Shown here one piece after another: positions 1 through 11,273 of a DNA stretch of 64,000 bases; within the stretch, counting starts at the first letter, position 1; each line of letters starts with the position of its first letter. Location: the NCBI GenBank assembly GCA_020081605.1, contig JAHREC010000013.1, forward strand, positions 6,014,001-6,078,000, read 5' to 3'. Origin of the DNA: Albifimbria verrucaria. Taxonomy: Eukaryota > Ascomycota > Sordariomycetes > Hypocreales > Stachybotryaceae. The position numbers and the translations under genes were made by a program. Under the pieces are notes generated by a model that did no database searches, was not told the origin of the DNA, and was given only the letters and a program-made list of their open reading frames with translations.

Positions 1-400
1 GCAGGGAGTAGAAGTAGACTCAGCAGGCGAGGTGGTGGTTCCGGGGTACTCAGTGGACTCGGTGCTAGACTCCTCACAAGGAGTGGTGGTGGACTCAGCA
101 GGAGAAGAAGTGGTACCGGGAATCTCAGAGGACTCGGTGGTGGACTCGATGCTGGAGGTGGTCTCGTCGCAAGGAGTGCTGGTGGACTCAGCAGGAGAGG
201 TGGTGGTGCCAGGGTACTCAGTGGACTCGGTGCTGGTCTCGCAGGGGGTGCTGGTGGACTCGACCTGAGAAGAGGTGGTCACAGGAACCTCCGAGGACTC
301 AGTGGTGCTGGTCTCATCACAAGGAGTGCTGGTGGGAGGAGCCTCGGTGGTGGTGGTAGACTCGTCGCAAGGGCTGGTGGTGGTAGCAGGGACGGAGCTG
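1..400 (-). repeat. Coding tandem repeats of the Ser/Thr/Cys tail
   Basis: On the plus strand, blocks containing gtggactcagcagga and gggtactcagtggactcgg recur at roughly 60-150 nt spacing. They encode the repeated PGTTTSPAEST and STPC units of the overlapping secreted protein. The copies are nearly identical at DNA level, so the number of units probably varies between strains. Confidence 0.7.
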
Positions 401-660
401 GTGTGAGTGGCCGTGTAGGTGATGCACGAGCAGGCCGAGCTCACTTTCCAGATATCCTGCTTGCAGTTGTTGAACTGGGTGGGGATGGCGGCAGCCTCGG
501 TGGTGGTGCTAGCGAGGAACTCGAAGCAGAACGAGGGAGCGAGCTCAGTGTACCGCTTGTCGATGAAGTTGCGGTAGCAGTTATCCTGCTCGCAGTCGGG
601 GTACTTCCAGGCCTGGGCAAGGCTGGCGGCCGCGACGGCCAGAGCAACGGAGGTCTTCAT
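1..660 (-). CDS. Secreted Ser/Thr-rich cysteine repeat protein (partial)
   Basis: The reading frame is open from an ATG at 660 down to the window edge, so the C-terminus is missing (220 codons seen). The first 17 residues form a signal peptide ending in AQA. Next comes a compact domain of about 70 residues with cysteines near positions 23, 28 and 45 and an ACSC motif, followed by a long mucin-like tail of Ser, Thr, Pro and Glu. The tail repeats blocks of the type STPCDET and EYPGTTTSPAEST, so each unit brings one cysteine. Such tails are usually O-glycosylated, and the protein is probably secreted or wall-associated, possibly GPI-anchored if the unseen end carries a signal. I do not recognise a named family. 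The frame is intact, unlike most genes in this window. Confidence 0.75.
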   Translation of the reverse strand, partial: MKTSVALAVAAASLAQAWKYPDCEQDNCYRNFIDKRYTELAPSFCFEFLASTTTEAAAIPTQFNNCKQDIWKVSSACSCITYTATHTSSVPATTTSPCDESTTTTEAPPTSTPCDETSTTESSEVPVTTSSQVESTSTPCETSTESTEYPGTTTSPAESTSTPCDETTSSIESTTESSEIPGTTSSPAESTTTPCEESSTESTEYPGTTTSPAESTSTPC

Positions 661-2620
661 TATGAAATTATTAGAATGTATTGCGGATATAACAGCGAAG
701 GGACTTCTTAGGTCTTTGCTCGGTATATAGCGAATGAATACCGATTAAAGACGAAAGAAAACGTAGGAAATAGCGAATGACTACACCGCAAGGGCCGGTG
801 AAGAGGAGAGAGGGTGAAGGGAACCAAGCTTCGAGAAGGAGGGCGGGATGGTCGTGAATCCTTATAAGCCCCGAGCAGAATCTCGTTTGGATGGGCGATC
901 CAGTCCTACCGGCCGGTCGACCACTACACTCCGCAGCAGCCCTCCCCTTCGCCCACACGCTGCCCATGCGATGGCCCCACGGCAAAGCAGAGAGTGATCC
1001 GCTTTCATCCCACCCCTTGCCGGCTGTCCGTTGGCTAGAGCATGGCGTCCACGGGGACCTGGTAAGCATATGGCCTGGTCGGAAAAATACGAACTTTTCT
1101 GTAAATAAATTAGCGGCGTTCTGCCGTCATCCATAAGGACCCAATGGGTTGCCGAGGGCCTTGAGGTCCAGCTTGGGAGAGAAAAATGCGGAGCTGCCGG
1201 GGACGCCACCAAACTGGATACCCCTGACTATCCCGGACCCCTGACTAGGGCCCCTCTTAGCGGCGCAACCCTAGCCGGTTCCTCGTCCACTTGGGCTCTA
1301 TCCGTCATCCAATCCACCGAGGAAGCAGCAAAAAGGTGCTTGGAGGTGCTCTTGGTCAAGACGGGAAGAACATACTGTAGGCAAGCCAATGCCTGAGGAG
1401 CTTTGGCTCCATTGATCCGTTTGCTCGATCGACATCGCACCGTAATCCTCTTCCCCTTGTCCACCGTCCCACAGGACCGACTGAATTGTCTAGATTCTTC
1501 CGTCCGCGTACGCAACGGCGGGTCAGCATCGAGATACACGATAAGCTTTCATTTTCTGACGCGAGCTTTTCGGCAAGTCTATGAAGGGAACTAGGCGAGC
1601 TTCACCTGCCCTTGTTCTGGTAAGCTCAAGGCCTCTTGATTACTGTCAGCCCTGTCTGCTTAGAGTTGAGACGCTACAAACCGTACGAGATTTCCAGGCG
1701 TCTCCTCTGGTTGGAAGGTCGCCGAACTCAGCTAGGAGCTCAAAGAAATTTGCACCTGGTCAGTGTCATGGTGGTGTGCAGGATTGGACGGGCGCATTGG
1801 GCACATCGTTGACAGTTCCCTTGCAGATCCACACAGCGCTGCACCAGTCATCCTATCATGATACCCGCTTCTTTCCTTTTTCGGATAACACCCAGATTGG
1901 CTGTAACCATAGCCACCCAGATGGTGCTAGGCGACGGTGTGATGGTGGTGGGTAGCGGGTGGTGGTTGGTAGCCGTTGTTGTTGTTGTCGCTGCTGCTGG
2001 TGCTATCACCAGGTGTGCATGCCAGTCACCGTTAATATGATATGCATTATTACTGTAGGGTACCGCGCTGCGGTGGCCTCTCGGGAGCCGTTCTGGATGC
2101 TCGGTTGCACGGCTCTGGGCACAGCACACGTCCTCCAAAGCGCCTGGCGCCGGTGACGTGTCTGTGTGTGCGGGTGCGGGCTTAGCACTTAGCTGAGTCG
2201 TGTTGACCAAGGCAAGCCACGGTCGTGCACTGAGCCGTTAATCGTACTAAATCGTATCGTCATGTGAAAAGGTCAGATTTAGCAACATAAGACGATTTGG
2301 CGTCGTGTTGGGCGTTCGCCCTACTCCGTATCCGTGGCCGTGCGGCGGAATTTTGCTTTTCGAGGAAGTTTTGCTTCTTCTCTGCTCCATGAAAGACAGT
2401 TACGGGCTCGAGTGGGTCGATGCCATTTCCCAGAGATGGGGCTTGTGGGGCAGGACAGGGAAGCGCAAGAACGAGGGGAGGGGCCCGGGCCTGCCTTTGC
2501 TGCGATGCACTTTCCGGATACCGCAGGAACCAGGCTGCCAGGCCCCTTCCTGCCAGGTACGGTGCTGTAGTATGTACCATCCTGTACCTTCCTGTTGCTG
2601 CTCCTACTCCCACTCCCATT

Positions 2621-2655
2621 CTCACCCTCACCCTCACCCTCACCCTTACCCTACC
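2621..2655. repeat. CCCTCA microsatellite
   Basis: Four tandem CCCTCA-type units are followed by CCCTTACCCTACC. It is a simple short repeat in intergenic DNA, and resembles but does not match the fungal telomere unit CCCTAA. Confidence 0.7.
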
Positions 2656-2718
2656 TTTATGCGTAGAAAATTACCGTAATCATGACCTTTTGCACCTGGC
2701 ATACCCTACTAGCATGAT

Positions 2719-2758
2719 GGCATGGCATGGGCCTGGCCTGGCCTGACCTGGCCTGGCA
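2719..2758. repeat. GGCAT/CCTGG microsatellite
   Basis: Short tandem GGCAT units run into CCTGG units. Similar GGCAT runs occur near 7153 and 62981. No gene overlaps it. Confidence 0.6.
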
Positions 2759-3811
2759 CTACACAACTGCACTGCACAAATCACCTCCGCGCACAACGAC
2801 GGCCCGGCTTGCACTTCGGAGAAAATCACCACGGGTCTGATCCTCAATCTCGTCTAATCTCGGTTGCTGCCTCTTCAAGCAATATCGCTGCACTTTCGCA
2901 GCCTTCTCTCCTTTCTTTAGCCTTGCCTAAACGATCCCCGGTTCGTTACCAAAGATCTGCGGCAGGTCTCTGTCTTTCCGAGCCTCACGTTGCCATCCCA
3001 CTCGACACTACCGGGCTGTCGGAAACTCCCATGAGACAATTTTTCCCTTCCATGTGTTTTGGTCGAGACATTTTTTGCCTTGGTTCGGCATGGCTTCTAC
3101 AAGGCACTTCGCCAGCCGTCTCACAGAATGACGCCGTCTCAGTGTCACCACCCACAACCGCCCATGCCGCCGTCTCCTCCAGCTCCACATCGTATAGGCC
3201 TACTCGACATGTCATCACGCTAGAGGCGCTCCGGTAGTGACGGTAAATGGGGTTGGCCGAACGGCAGAGAAGAGACGGGGACGTTGTCAATGCAAAAGAA
3301 ACGAAGCGAGAAGAGAGAATTCTAATCATCCTAGACCCAGGAGCTAAGACGCTGCGCTGCAAGCCATGGCTAGCGAGCATGCAAGCCAAACGGATGTTGG
3401 CCAGGCCAACGCACCGCGCTGCGATTCTGGAATACGAGCCCGACCCGCTGCTTCTCGCCCTACCCAACGCTGCAAGGAAGCAGCTTTCCATGTGAAGGGT
3501 CAAGCACTTCCCTTGTCATTGGCTGCATGTCCCCTGTCTCCTGGCAGACACCCTCCACACAGCCTCAATCCAAGCCGGATGAGCTGGAGCGGCATTGCTC
3601 ATCCGTATCGTCACAACTCCAGTGCGATGCATACAGCCTGCATAGTTCAAGGTTTTGTGCAATCCATTCAAAGCACTCTTCAAGTGCCCAGAAAATTTCA
3701 CTAGTTCTAGACCAACACACACTCCTCCTCGTATATGTTCGGTTCAGCAAGCCAGTGACGGCCCTCTCCCACACAACTACGCAACGCTGCATGTTCTAAA
3801 GATGGTGCGCT

Positions 3812-4994
3812 CTAATTCTTCAGGACGTATCTGTATCGTGCCTTGTTGGCTGCGAAGTCGATCATGGCCTGATTCGCCTCCTTCATCGGCCGCTGCTCCA
3901 CCCACGGCTTGATTTCCTTGTCTGCTGCCAGCTTCAACATCTCGCGGGTTTCCTGGGGCTGCCGATGAGGGACCCAACGATGCGTTTCTGGCCCATAACA
4001 AACGGATACAGGTCAATCGAAACGGGGCTGTCCGGCGCGCCTAGTTGACACAAAGTCCCGTCGATCCTCAGGATTTTCACGTATCCATCCATAGGCATCT
4101 AGGGAGTGGTGCTAGTCAGCTACACGCGGCTAATGCATCCATCATGCACCTAAATGGCAACTTACCTTGGAAGATGCGGCTGTATTAACAATGACATCAA
4201 AGCGTCCCGCGTTTTTACTTCCCAGTCAACGTCGTCATCCGTCGATATGAAGTCGGTGGCGCCTAATTCGACAGCGTCGTTCTTCTTGTCTGCCTTTCGA
4301 GAAATGACCACAACCTCGCTCGCGCCCATAGCCTTGGCGAACATGACGCCGATATGACCCAGCCCGCCCAAACCCACGATGCCAACCTTTGAACCGGGAC
4401 CTACACCAGCTTCCTTGAGGGGCCTGAACACTGTGATTCCAGCGCACAGGAGAGGGGCGGCATGTTCCGGCGCTAGGTTCTCCGGGATCTTGAACACTCG
4501 TTGCGCCAGCACCCGCGCGTACAGGCCGTGGCCACCACGGGTAGGATCGCCATTCTTGTGGACTCCACCGTATGTGTGTATGCTCTTGGGGCAGCAATGC
4601 TCTCGGCCGGATCTGCAAGCCCCGCAAGAGTCGCACGAATCGATTGCGGAGCCAAAGCCTACGATGTCTCCGACTTTGAAGTCGCCTTTGACTTCGGACC
4701 CGACACGAACAATCTCACCCACAACCTCGTGGCCGGTGACCAGTGGATACGGAGCGCGGCCCTATAGTCCGCTCAGCGATTGGTTTGCATCATGAAGAGT
4801 TGGCAAACAAGAATGCTTACCCAGTCGGATTTCATCACGTGCAGGTCTGTCGCACAAATAGCACTGTGCGTGATCTTGATATCCATATCCCTCTCTTCCC
4901 ATGTCTTTGGCGTATATTCTTTCCAGATCATGTTTCCATCGGCAGCAGAAGGGTCTTCCGCTACCCACGCTTCAAACTTGTAATCATTGGCCAT
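3812..4994 (-). CDS. Zinc-dependent, NADP-type alcohol dehydrogenase (CAD/Adh6-like)
   Basis: Three exons: 4994-4821, 4761-4166 and 4098-3812, with introns GTAAGC...TATAG and GTAAGT...CTAG. The product is about 352 residues, the usual size for medium-chain dehydrogenases of the cinnamyl-alcohol/Adh6 group. The sequence shows the catalytic-zinc cysteine in ICATDLH, GHEVVGE after the first intron, the structural-zinc cysteines in CDSCGACRSGREHCC, and the GLGGLGHIG dinucleotide loop. The family reduces or oxidises aldehydes and alcohols in the cytosol with NADP(H). The frame breaks twice by one missing base: in the A/T run at 4212-4216 and in the C/G run at 3955-3958. Adding one base to each gives continuous family-like sequence and an exact codon count, so I treat them as sequencing errors. 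The substrate cannot be told from the sequence. Confidence 0.85.
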
Positions 4995-7380
4995 GGCTTC
5001 CCGGTGCTTAATTTACAAAGATGCTTTCCGACTTGAAACTCTTGGGGTAGTAAAGATGATGATTGATGCTCCTCGAGGTCATGACCAGGAAAGCAGCCTT
5101 ATATACCTGCTGTTCAGTCTCTTTGTATTACATCCTGGATCTGTGCCATATTGGCTTCCTTGTCGGGTAAATAATCGACATAGGTCAGTGAAAGTCTAGG
5201 CGTCAACTATCGCAAACATGTGTCCATCGTGTCTGGGCATGTTCCTTAGTGCCCGTCTGTATGATTAGTTCTAGGTGTCGAACCCTTGAAGTGAGCGGAG
5301 TGCATGCGCCAAGCATGCATGAGGAAAACGATTTGAAATGCACTCTCGCCGTGGGGTTTGATTCCGTAATGGCCGAATTAGACGGTCTTGGGTATTGTTT
5401 GAGGAGGATGTTGTCGGATTGAATTCGCTGACCAAGCTCTTAGACATGGTCTGAACACCGTGGAGTGCCACGGATCTGCAATTATGCTATCAAGGACATG
5501 ACAATCATTCTACATAGAGTGTTGCGATGTGCAACGCTGAGTCATTAGCATTTCCGCGGTTCCTCGAGGGTTTCTCAAATCGAGAGACAATGTCGTGTGC
5601 TTTTCCCTTTGCTATTGGTGGTCTTGGGTTGAGACATGCGATAAGCAGGCAAGGCATAGACCAGTCAGAATAGACATAGGCGACCGTTCCGCTCTCATGG
5701 TTTTGGCGCACCTTAAAGAAAACAACTTGGCCTCCATTACACAGACCTGGGGTTATTCAACCCTTTGCGTCTATCCCAATGAGGATGATGTGTAACTTTA
5801 AGATAAGTTTCGGCAAGCATTTAAGCTTGACTTGTAGCGTAAAGTATATGTGACAACTTCTGGAAATGGTGGGGTTTTGGATTTTAACAACAGACGGTAT
5901 TACAGTGTCTTTCCAACAAAATGAAGGCCGACTTCCTTAGCGAGACTCATTATAAGTCATAGGAGAACTCACAACTGAAACGACCAATGCATCGTACTTT
6001 GATGGACGCAAGACTGTTCAAGTTCAAGCAAATGTAGCTGGTCTCACCCATAACATAGCTCAGTGTAGGGTAGGTAAGTTCCCACGCCACCCACATGACC
6101 GAATGTCGCTGTGAATGATGGGAGGCAAAAGTTTCAGATGCATGCATGGCAAGAACATAGAACGGAGCGGGTGGCTCGTCCAAGATCGTACGATGCAAGG
6201 AACAACACCGAGAGTAGATCGCTGCTCAGCCTCTGGTTGCAATTTTGCCTGGGTCCCGTGAATGCGCGTGACCTGTGGCGAAGCGTTTAGTTTCATGATG
6301 ATTCGGACGTCGAAATATGGACGCCTAGTAATTTTGGGCGTGCCTTGGGCGTCATGCCAAGAGGAATGCGAATTGCTCGTCCACTTGTGGCATGCTAATT
6401 CCACCCAGCTTCCGTTGCAAAGCTGTGGAAAAGGTAAGACATGGCTTGTGGCCATTTTCGGTGGACAACGCAAACTAAATCTACTTTCAATCATGGTACA
6501 AAAACCGCTGGCGTGGGCAGGCCACGCCGGACCAGGTGAGTCAGATCGCTCACATGCGAACCAGCGTGGAGCGCGGAATACCATCACGCTGCCGCGACGA
6601 TCACCGTGCAGATATCGGGAGCTTGTTGGCAGATTCGCAACATGCCGATGGGCACCTCAACCACACTCAGCCATGGTGAGGCGGCTCGGCAATGCGATTC
6701 ACGCAGTCGAGCAGAATCCAGCTGAACCCTGCAGGTCCTCGGCCCCCAAGTGTGTGCGCCAGGTCCATTTCAGAACTTTTGGGTGAAACGCGCGAAGGCG
6801 CAAAACTTGCCCACGCCGAAGTGTGCGCAATATGGACCTTTGAGGTGCCGAACAACAGAATCCCGGTAACATCAGGTCCCTGTCCGCATAGTCGCAAGTC
6901 AGATTGTGCTACGCCACACAGTGTGGCCGATTTGGCGAAGCGTGGGTTCTGAGCGAAACCCGGTGTTGTCGTTCCTAGGCAATGCGCAGCGCCCCATCAC
7001 ACTGTGTGACTTGGAAATGTTGCGATGATTACAACCTACGCACACTCCATGTCTTTGCTGGCGTTGCGCGCTATTTTGGACTTTGCGACTTTCTATACTT
7101 CCCTTTTGCTCGTAACATAATCCAAAGTCGAAAATGGCAGTTGACTCCCGGTGGCATGGCATGGCATGGCATGCACATTTGTGTATCCATGTAGTATAAG
7201 ATAGATTCATGCCGCTGCTCGACGCAAGATGATGAACACCTCAATAGATCGATCACCACCTTTTAAGGAGATTTTTGTTTCAACCGTTGTTCACCTGCTT
7301 CTCCAAGCCAGTCGCATCGTGCGTCAGCTTTAACTCGACTTCAACGTGATATTACGAAGTCCCCATTTCTTACGCCCATC
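4995..7380. other. Intergenic region, no supported gene
   Basis: About 2.4 kb upstream of the alcohol dehydrogenase. The longest open frame (6262-6786, plus strand) has no recognisable motif, atypical composition, and competing frames on both strands. A GGCAT microsatellite lies at 7153-7173. The last 100 bases are pyrimidine-rich and look like the 5' region of the small gene at 7381. Confidence 0.45.
7153..7173. repeat. GGCAT microsatellite
   Basis: Four tandem GGCAT units, the same unit as at 62981-63005. Confidence 0.7.
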
Positions 7381-7631
7381 ATGTCTCGAAGCCAATACAG
7401 GTAAGCCCCAGATGCATAGTGTGCTACAAGCTCACGCCACTAACTATCTCGCAGCTCTAGCCGATCCTCCTCCGCGAGGGGACAGCAAGACGCCTACCAG
7501 CTGGCCGAATGGGAGCGGACCGTCCATGCTCACGAGAAGCTGCCCGCTACCGGAAGGGGATCGAGTGGGCAAACATCGAGAGCGAAAAGAACATCCGCGA
7601 CTTCGAGGAGCAGTTTCGCAAGACCAAATAA
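7381..7631 (+). CDS. Small two-exon gene, unknown function
   Basis: An ATG in good context (CATCATGTC) follows a pyrimidine-rich leader. Exon 1 (7381-7400) ends at GTAAGC. A 54-nt intron ends CTCGCAG, and exon 2 runs to TAA at 7629-7631. With one base added near 7525 the total is 66 codons, giving a 65-residue protein that starts MSRSQYSSSRSSSARG and ends EEQFRKTK. The Ser/Arg-rich start is followed by a charged, probably helical stretch (IEWANIESEKNIRDF). No domain is recognised. It could be a short conserved fungal protein or a small regulatory subunit. Support comes from the clean splice sites, the start context and the exact codon sum after one correction. The break is otherwise hard to place. 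Confidence 0.45.
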
Positions 7632-9133
7632 CCAGTGGTGGAGAGTGAAGGATACTAAAGGATACCCAGCGACGGATGAGGATTGTAAAAGGGGTTGGCT
7701 GGCCCGGAGTTAGCATCTTCTTGTACAATTCAATGATAAATTAGCGGCTTAGCATAGATGAGGACTATTTGTTCTCGATAAACATGTAGGATCTGGATTC
7801 AATTTTGACCCGACCCAGGCTATGTGATCTGCGATAGTGCACGCTACCCTACCCTAGACTGTATGCTATTTTGCTGTGCGGGCTGTTTTTCAACAACTCA
7901 AGCTGAGTAATGATTTTTATGAGGCGCTGCAAGCTGGACAATGGGAGGTGGTTTGGTTTGCTCTGATAAGACTTTGCATGCGACAGTGCCATTTGAAGTT
8001 TATGCACCATTTCGTCATGCGTACCAATCCTTTATCTTGAGGCCACTACAGCTACCTACAGAATATGCGCGCACCACAGCGGTAAGCTGGTCTCGTTGCT
8101 TTAACCACACTCATCATTACGCGCCATGTGATGTTGGTTTCGAACCTATGACCTGTGTAAGCTTACAGAATACTCCGTAGAGAGCAGCAAAGTGGAACGA
8201 AGTCCTCGCAAAGCTGGTGCGGCGCGGCAAAGCACGTCTAGGCTCGGACGGAGGACCTGGGCGTGAGAGCGAACCAACCCACACGTTGACCAAGGCAAGC
8301 CAATGACTGGTGGGCCAAATGACGGAATCGCCAGCCCCGTTAATAAGCCCAAGGGCGACACAGCGGCTCTCTCAGTGGATACAGCGGTCTCCACAGGGCC
8401 CGTTGCCTACGGGAACAGGAGGATTCCGTACAGTGACGGCAGAGACGTCGAGTCAACCTCAACGTCGGCGTACGGGAGGGCGTTGGACTTTGGGCTGTCG
8501 GCGTGCCGTGTGTGAAGCGAAAGTCCATCGTTAGGCTGATCAAAGAAAATGCAGAATTTTTTTTTCCTTTGAGGCAAAGTAGCTCAAAGTCAAAGCCAAG
8601 CAAAAAATTTGGCACAAGAACCTGCCGATCACATCTGGGCATGCCGTGTGGCTGAACAAATTTTGAGCGCAGTAGCGGGACCTGAGTCGCAGGTACCCGG
8701 CCGGAGTGCAGAGTGTTATCGCCGCCTTATCACCGCTTCATCGCGACAAAAATCTGCTCCTTCACGCACCTCCCTTGGCCTGTTAGGGGTGCAGCGCCCG
8801 CTACAGCACATCCACAGTCGCTGTGACGGCTTGCTGCAGTGTACCAGCCATCGGCGTACCCCATACTTACTCGCTGACTTGGCTTGTGATCCGTGCTCGT
8901 GCTCGGTGCAATCCACCCGAATCTTTCCGACACCATTATTGGCTTGCTTGGCCCCGGTCATCCGGCATGGAGACGGGCTAAAGAAAAAAAGCGACTTCGA
9001 GCCAGCTTTTCCTTTCCTCCCTTAATCATCACCTTGAGAATTCTCACGATCCTCAACGACAGCACCTAGGTCGCCGTCCGCACACTCCACTCCATCCCTC
9101 TCTTCTTCGTGTCACCCTCTGTCATCTCTCACA
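7632..9133. other. Intergenic region with promoter of the phosphate carrier
   Basis: No supported gene. A tRNA T-arm-like string (GGTTTCGAACC) near 8135 does not fold into a complete tRNA. The last 100 bases before 9134 are CT-rich and typical of a highly expressed fungal housekeeping 5' leader. Confidence 0.5.
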
Positions 9134-10403
9134 ATGACTGCCGCCGGAAAGATCGAGGCCGCCGTCCAGACGGCCAAGGCCAACGAGCCCGGCAAGCCCC
9201 AGGGCCTTGCTCTCTACTCCCGTTTCGCCCTTGCCGGTGCTGTCTGCTGCTCCATCACCCACGGTGCTCTGACTCCGTCGATGTGTAAGTCTTGCCATGC
9301 CGTGATCGAGCTGTTTGCGACCGTCCGCCGCCTTGCGCGTCTTCGCAGCGCTCTGCCATGCCAGCCGCGCGCGATTTGCGCGCAATACACCCACGGGCCG
9401 CAAATAGCTCACCACAACCGGTGACATGCAATTGAGGCTAACACCTTCCTCTACAGCGTCAAGACCCGTATCCAGCTAGACCCCAAGACCTACAACCGCG
9501 GTCTGATCGGTGGTTTCCGCCAGGTCATCCAGAATGAGGGTGCTGGCGCCCTTCTCACCGGTGTCGGCCCTACCTTCGCTGGTTACTTCCTGCAGGGTGC
9601 CCTGAAGTTCGGCGGTTACGAGTTCTTCAAGCAGCAGGCCATCACCGCTCTCGGCTACGAGACCGCCTCCAAGAACCGTACTGCCGTCTACCTGGCCTCT
9701 TCTGGTCTTGCCGAGTTCTTCGCCGATATTGCCCTCTGCCCTCTTGAGGCCACCCGTATCCGTCTCGTCTCCGAGCCTACCTACGCCAACGGTCTCATTG
9801 GTGGTTTCACCAAGATGCTGAAGAACGAGGGTATCGGTGCCTTCTACGCCGGTTTCGGTCCCATCCTGTTCAAGCAGTAAGTTCAGATTCACAGCCAGGC
9901 AGCCTAGATTGCAGTTGCGCTAACCAGCTTCCTCGCAGGGTTCCCTACACCATGACCAAGTTCGTCGTCTACGAGAAGGTTGCTGAGGCTGTCTTCCGCC
10001 GCTACCCCAAGGAGACCCTCTCCGACGGTGCCCAGACTGTTGTCAACCTGGGCTCTGGTCTGATGGCCGGTTTCGCCGCTGCCATCGTCTCCCAGCCCGC
10101 CGACACCATGCTCTCCAAGATCAACAAGACCAAGGGTCTCCCGGTGAGGGCACTGTCTCTCGTCTGATCAAGATCAGCAAGGAGCTCGGTCTCCGTGGCT
10201 CCTTCAGCGGTATTGGTGCCCGTCTCTTCATGGTCGGTACCCTGACTGCTGGTCAGTTCGCCATCTACGGTAAGTTCTCTTTCCCACTCGTTGGTCCTTC
10301 AACGAACCCCTTACTTCTGGAACACGATTGCTGACTTTTTCGCGAAAAAGGTGACCTGAAGAAGGCCCTCGGCGCCGTCGGCGGTGTAGAGATCGCCAAA
10401 TAA
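9134..10403 (+). CDS. MIR1: Mitochondrial phosphate carrier
   Basis: Four exons: 9134-9284, 9457-9876, 9939-10269 and 10351-10403, all with GT-AG introns, giving about 318 residues, the usual carrier length. The three mitochondrial-carrier signature motifs are visible: PVDVVK across the first splice, PLEATR in the second repeat, and QPADTMLSK in the third. Phosphate-carrier hallmarks include [17 protein letters not shown] and [13 protein letters not shown]. The protein imports inorganic phosphate with protons across the inner mitochondrial membrane for ATP synthesis. The frame is broken at 9275-9276 (CC where CCC is needed) and at 10140-10144. One base at each restores the motifs and gives exactly 319 codons. 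Strong codon bias fits a highly expressed gene. Naming as MIR1/PIC-type is confident; the exact paralogue is less certain. Confidence 0.93.
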
Positions 10404-11273
10404 ACGCATTCTAGCATCACGACAAGTTAGAAATGGTGTTGAAGGGGACGGGGAGATGGTAGAAGCATTTAGAGATGAGCCTGATTGTTCGGGTACACGG
10501 TCACGTGCCGTCCAAAATCCGGGGTCTTGTGGAGTGAAAGCAAATCTTATTTTTGGTCCCTCCACGGTTGCAATGGGATTTGGCAGGCACTATACCTAAT
10601 GACGAGCCGAGTATTGGCACCTGTAATATACCAACATATCAATTAGACCGCTTGTGATTTCTCAACAATGGCACATCTGTCTTTAATCGTGTTGTGGTTC
10701 AGTTGCATCTTTGTCCATGTCCGACCCGTTATGGCATCCTTGTACCAAAATCCAGCAAAAAACTGCATGCTATGGCTCTCCTCATGGAACGGTTACTCCC
10801 ATAAATGTAAGTCAGGCTTGACAATGCTCTTTGTTTTAGGTCGTCTCGCCTCATTCGACGCTGTATTCATAACTCTGTCCGTAACTGCTCCAGAAGCTCA
10901 TTCATCGAAGTGAAAATAGCTTTGCCACGGTTGAGTCGACCATTTTCAGCTAACTCCTACGCTCCTCGTTTTCTATCTCTTGTGCCTTAATACCACCTTG
11001 TTATGTGCAAGTAATATTCTAATAAAATTAAAATAACATTACTAGAATAGTAGAGAATCATTCTGATTTAACACTGTTTTTCTTCTCCGTAAAGTATAGT
11101 TCTCTTCGAATAAAATTCGATTTATCCAAGGTCTTCATCACTTCATTCTTACTTAAACATGGTCACCTCCTAGTTGTATCAACTCGTGACAGCGGTAGGA
11201 AACTCCCGTGACACGGCGTTGTGACTGGGTATGTCATCATCATTATTCTCAAATCGTACTGTCAACAGTCTGC
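10404..11273. other. Convergent intergenic region
   Basis: Lies between the 3' ends of the phosphate carrier and a minus-strand secreted-protein gene. It is partly AT-rich (about 11000-11130) and holds no convincing frame. Probably the two 3' UTRs and terminators. Confidence 0.5.

Larger units (their letters stand above)
661..3811. other. Intergenic region, no supported gene
   Basis: About 3.1 kb separate the divergent 5' end of the secreted Ser/Thr protein and the 3' end of the alcohol dehydrogenase. Open frames here are short, overlap on both strands, and show no signal peptide, domain motif or intron structure. Low-complexity patches occur: GTT/GCT runs near 1975-2000, a CCCTCA repeat near 2620, and CCTGG repeats near 2730. 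Confidence 0.5.

Noticed and set aside
2621..2655. Interstitial telomere
   Set aside because: The unit is CCCTCA, with only one CCCTTA and one CCCTA-like unit, in ordinary intergenic DNA. A simple microsatellite explains it.
6262..6786. 174-codon plus-strand frame
   Set aside because: No motif, no conserved-looking blocks, competing minus-strand frame, and no promoter-like leader.
8110..8185. tRNA gene suggested by GGTTTCGAACC and a possible anticodon stem on the minus strand
   Set aside because: The T stem has mismatches, the anticodon loop would have eight bases, and no D arm or acceptor pairing is found. At best a relic.
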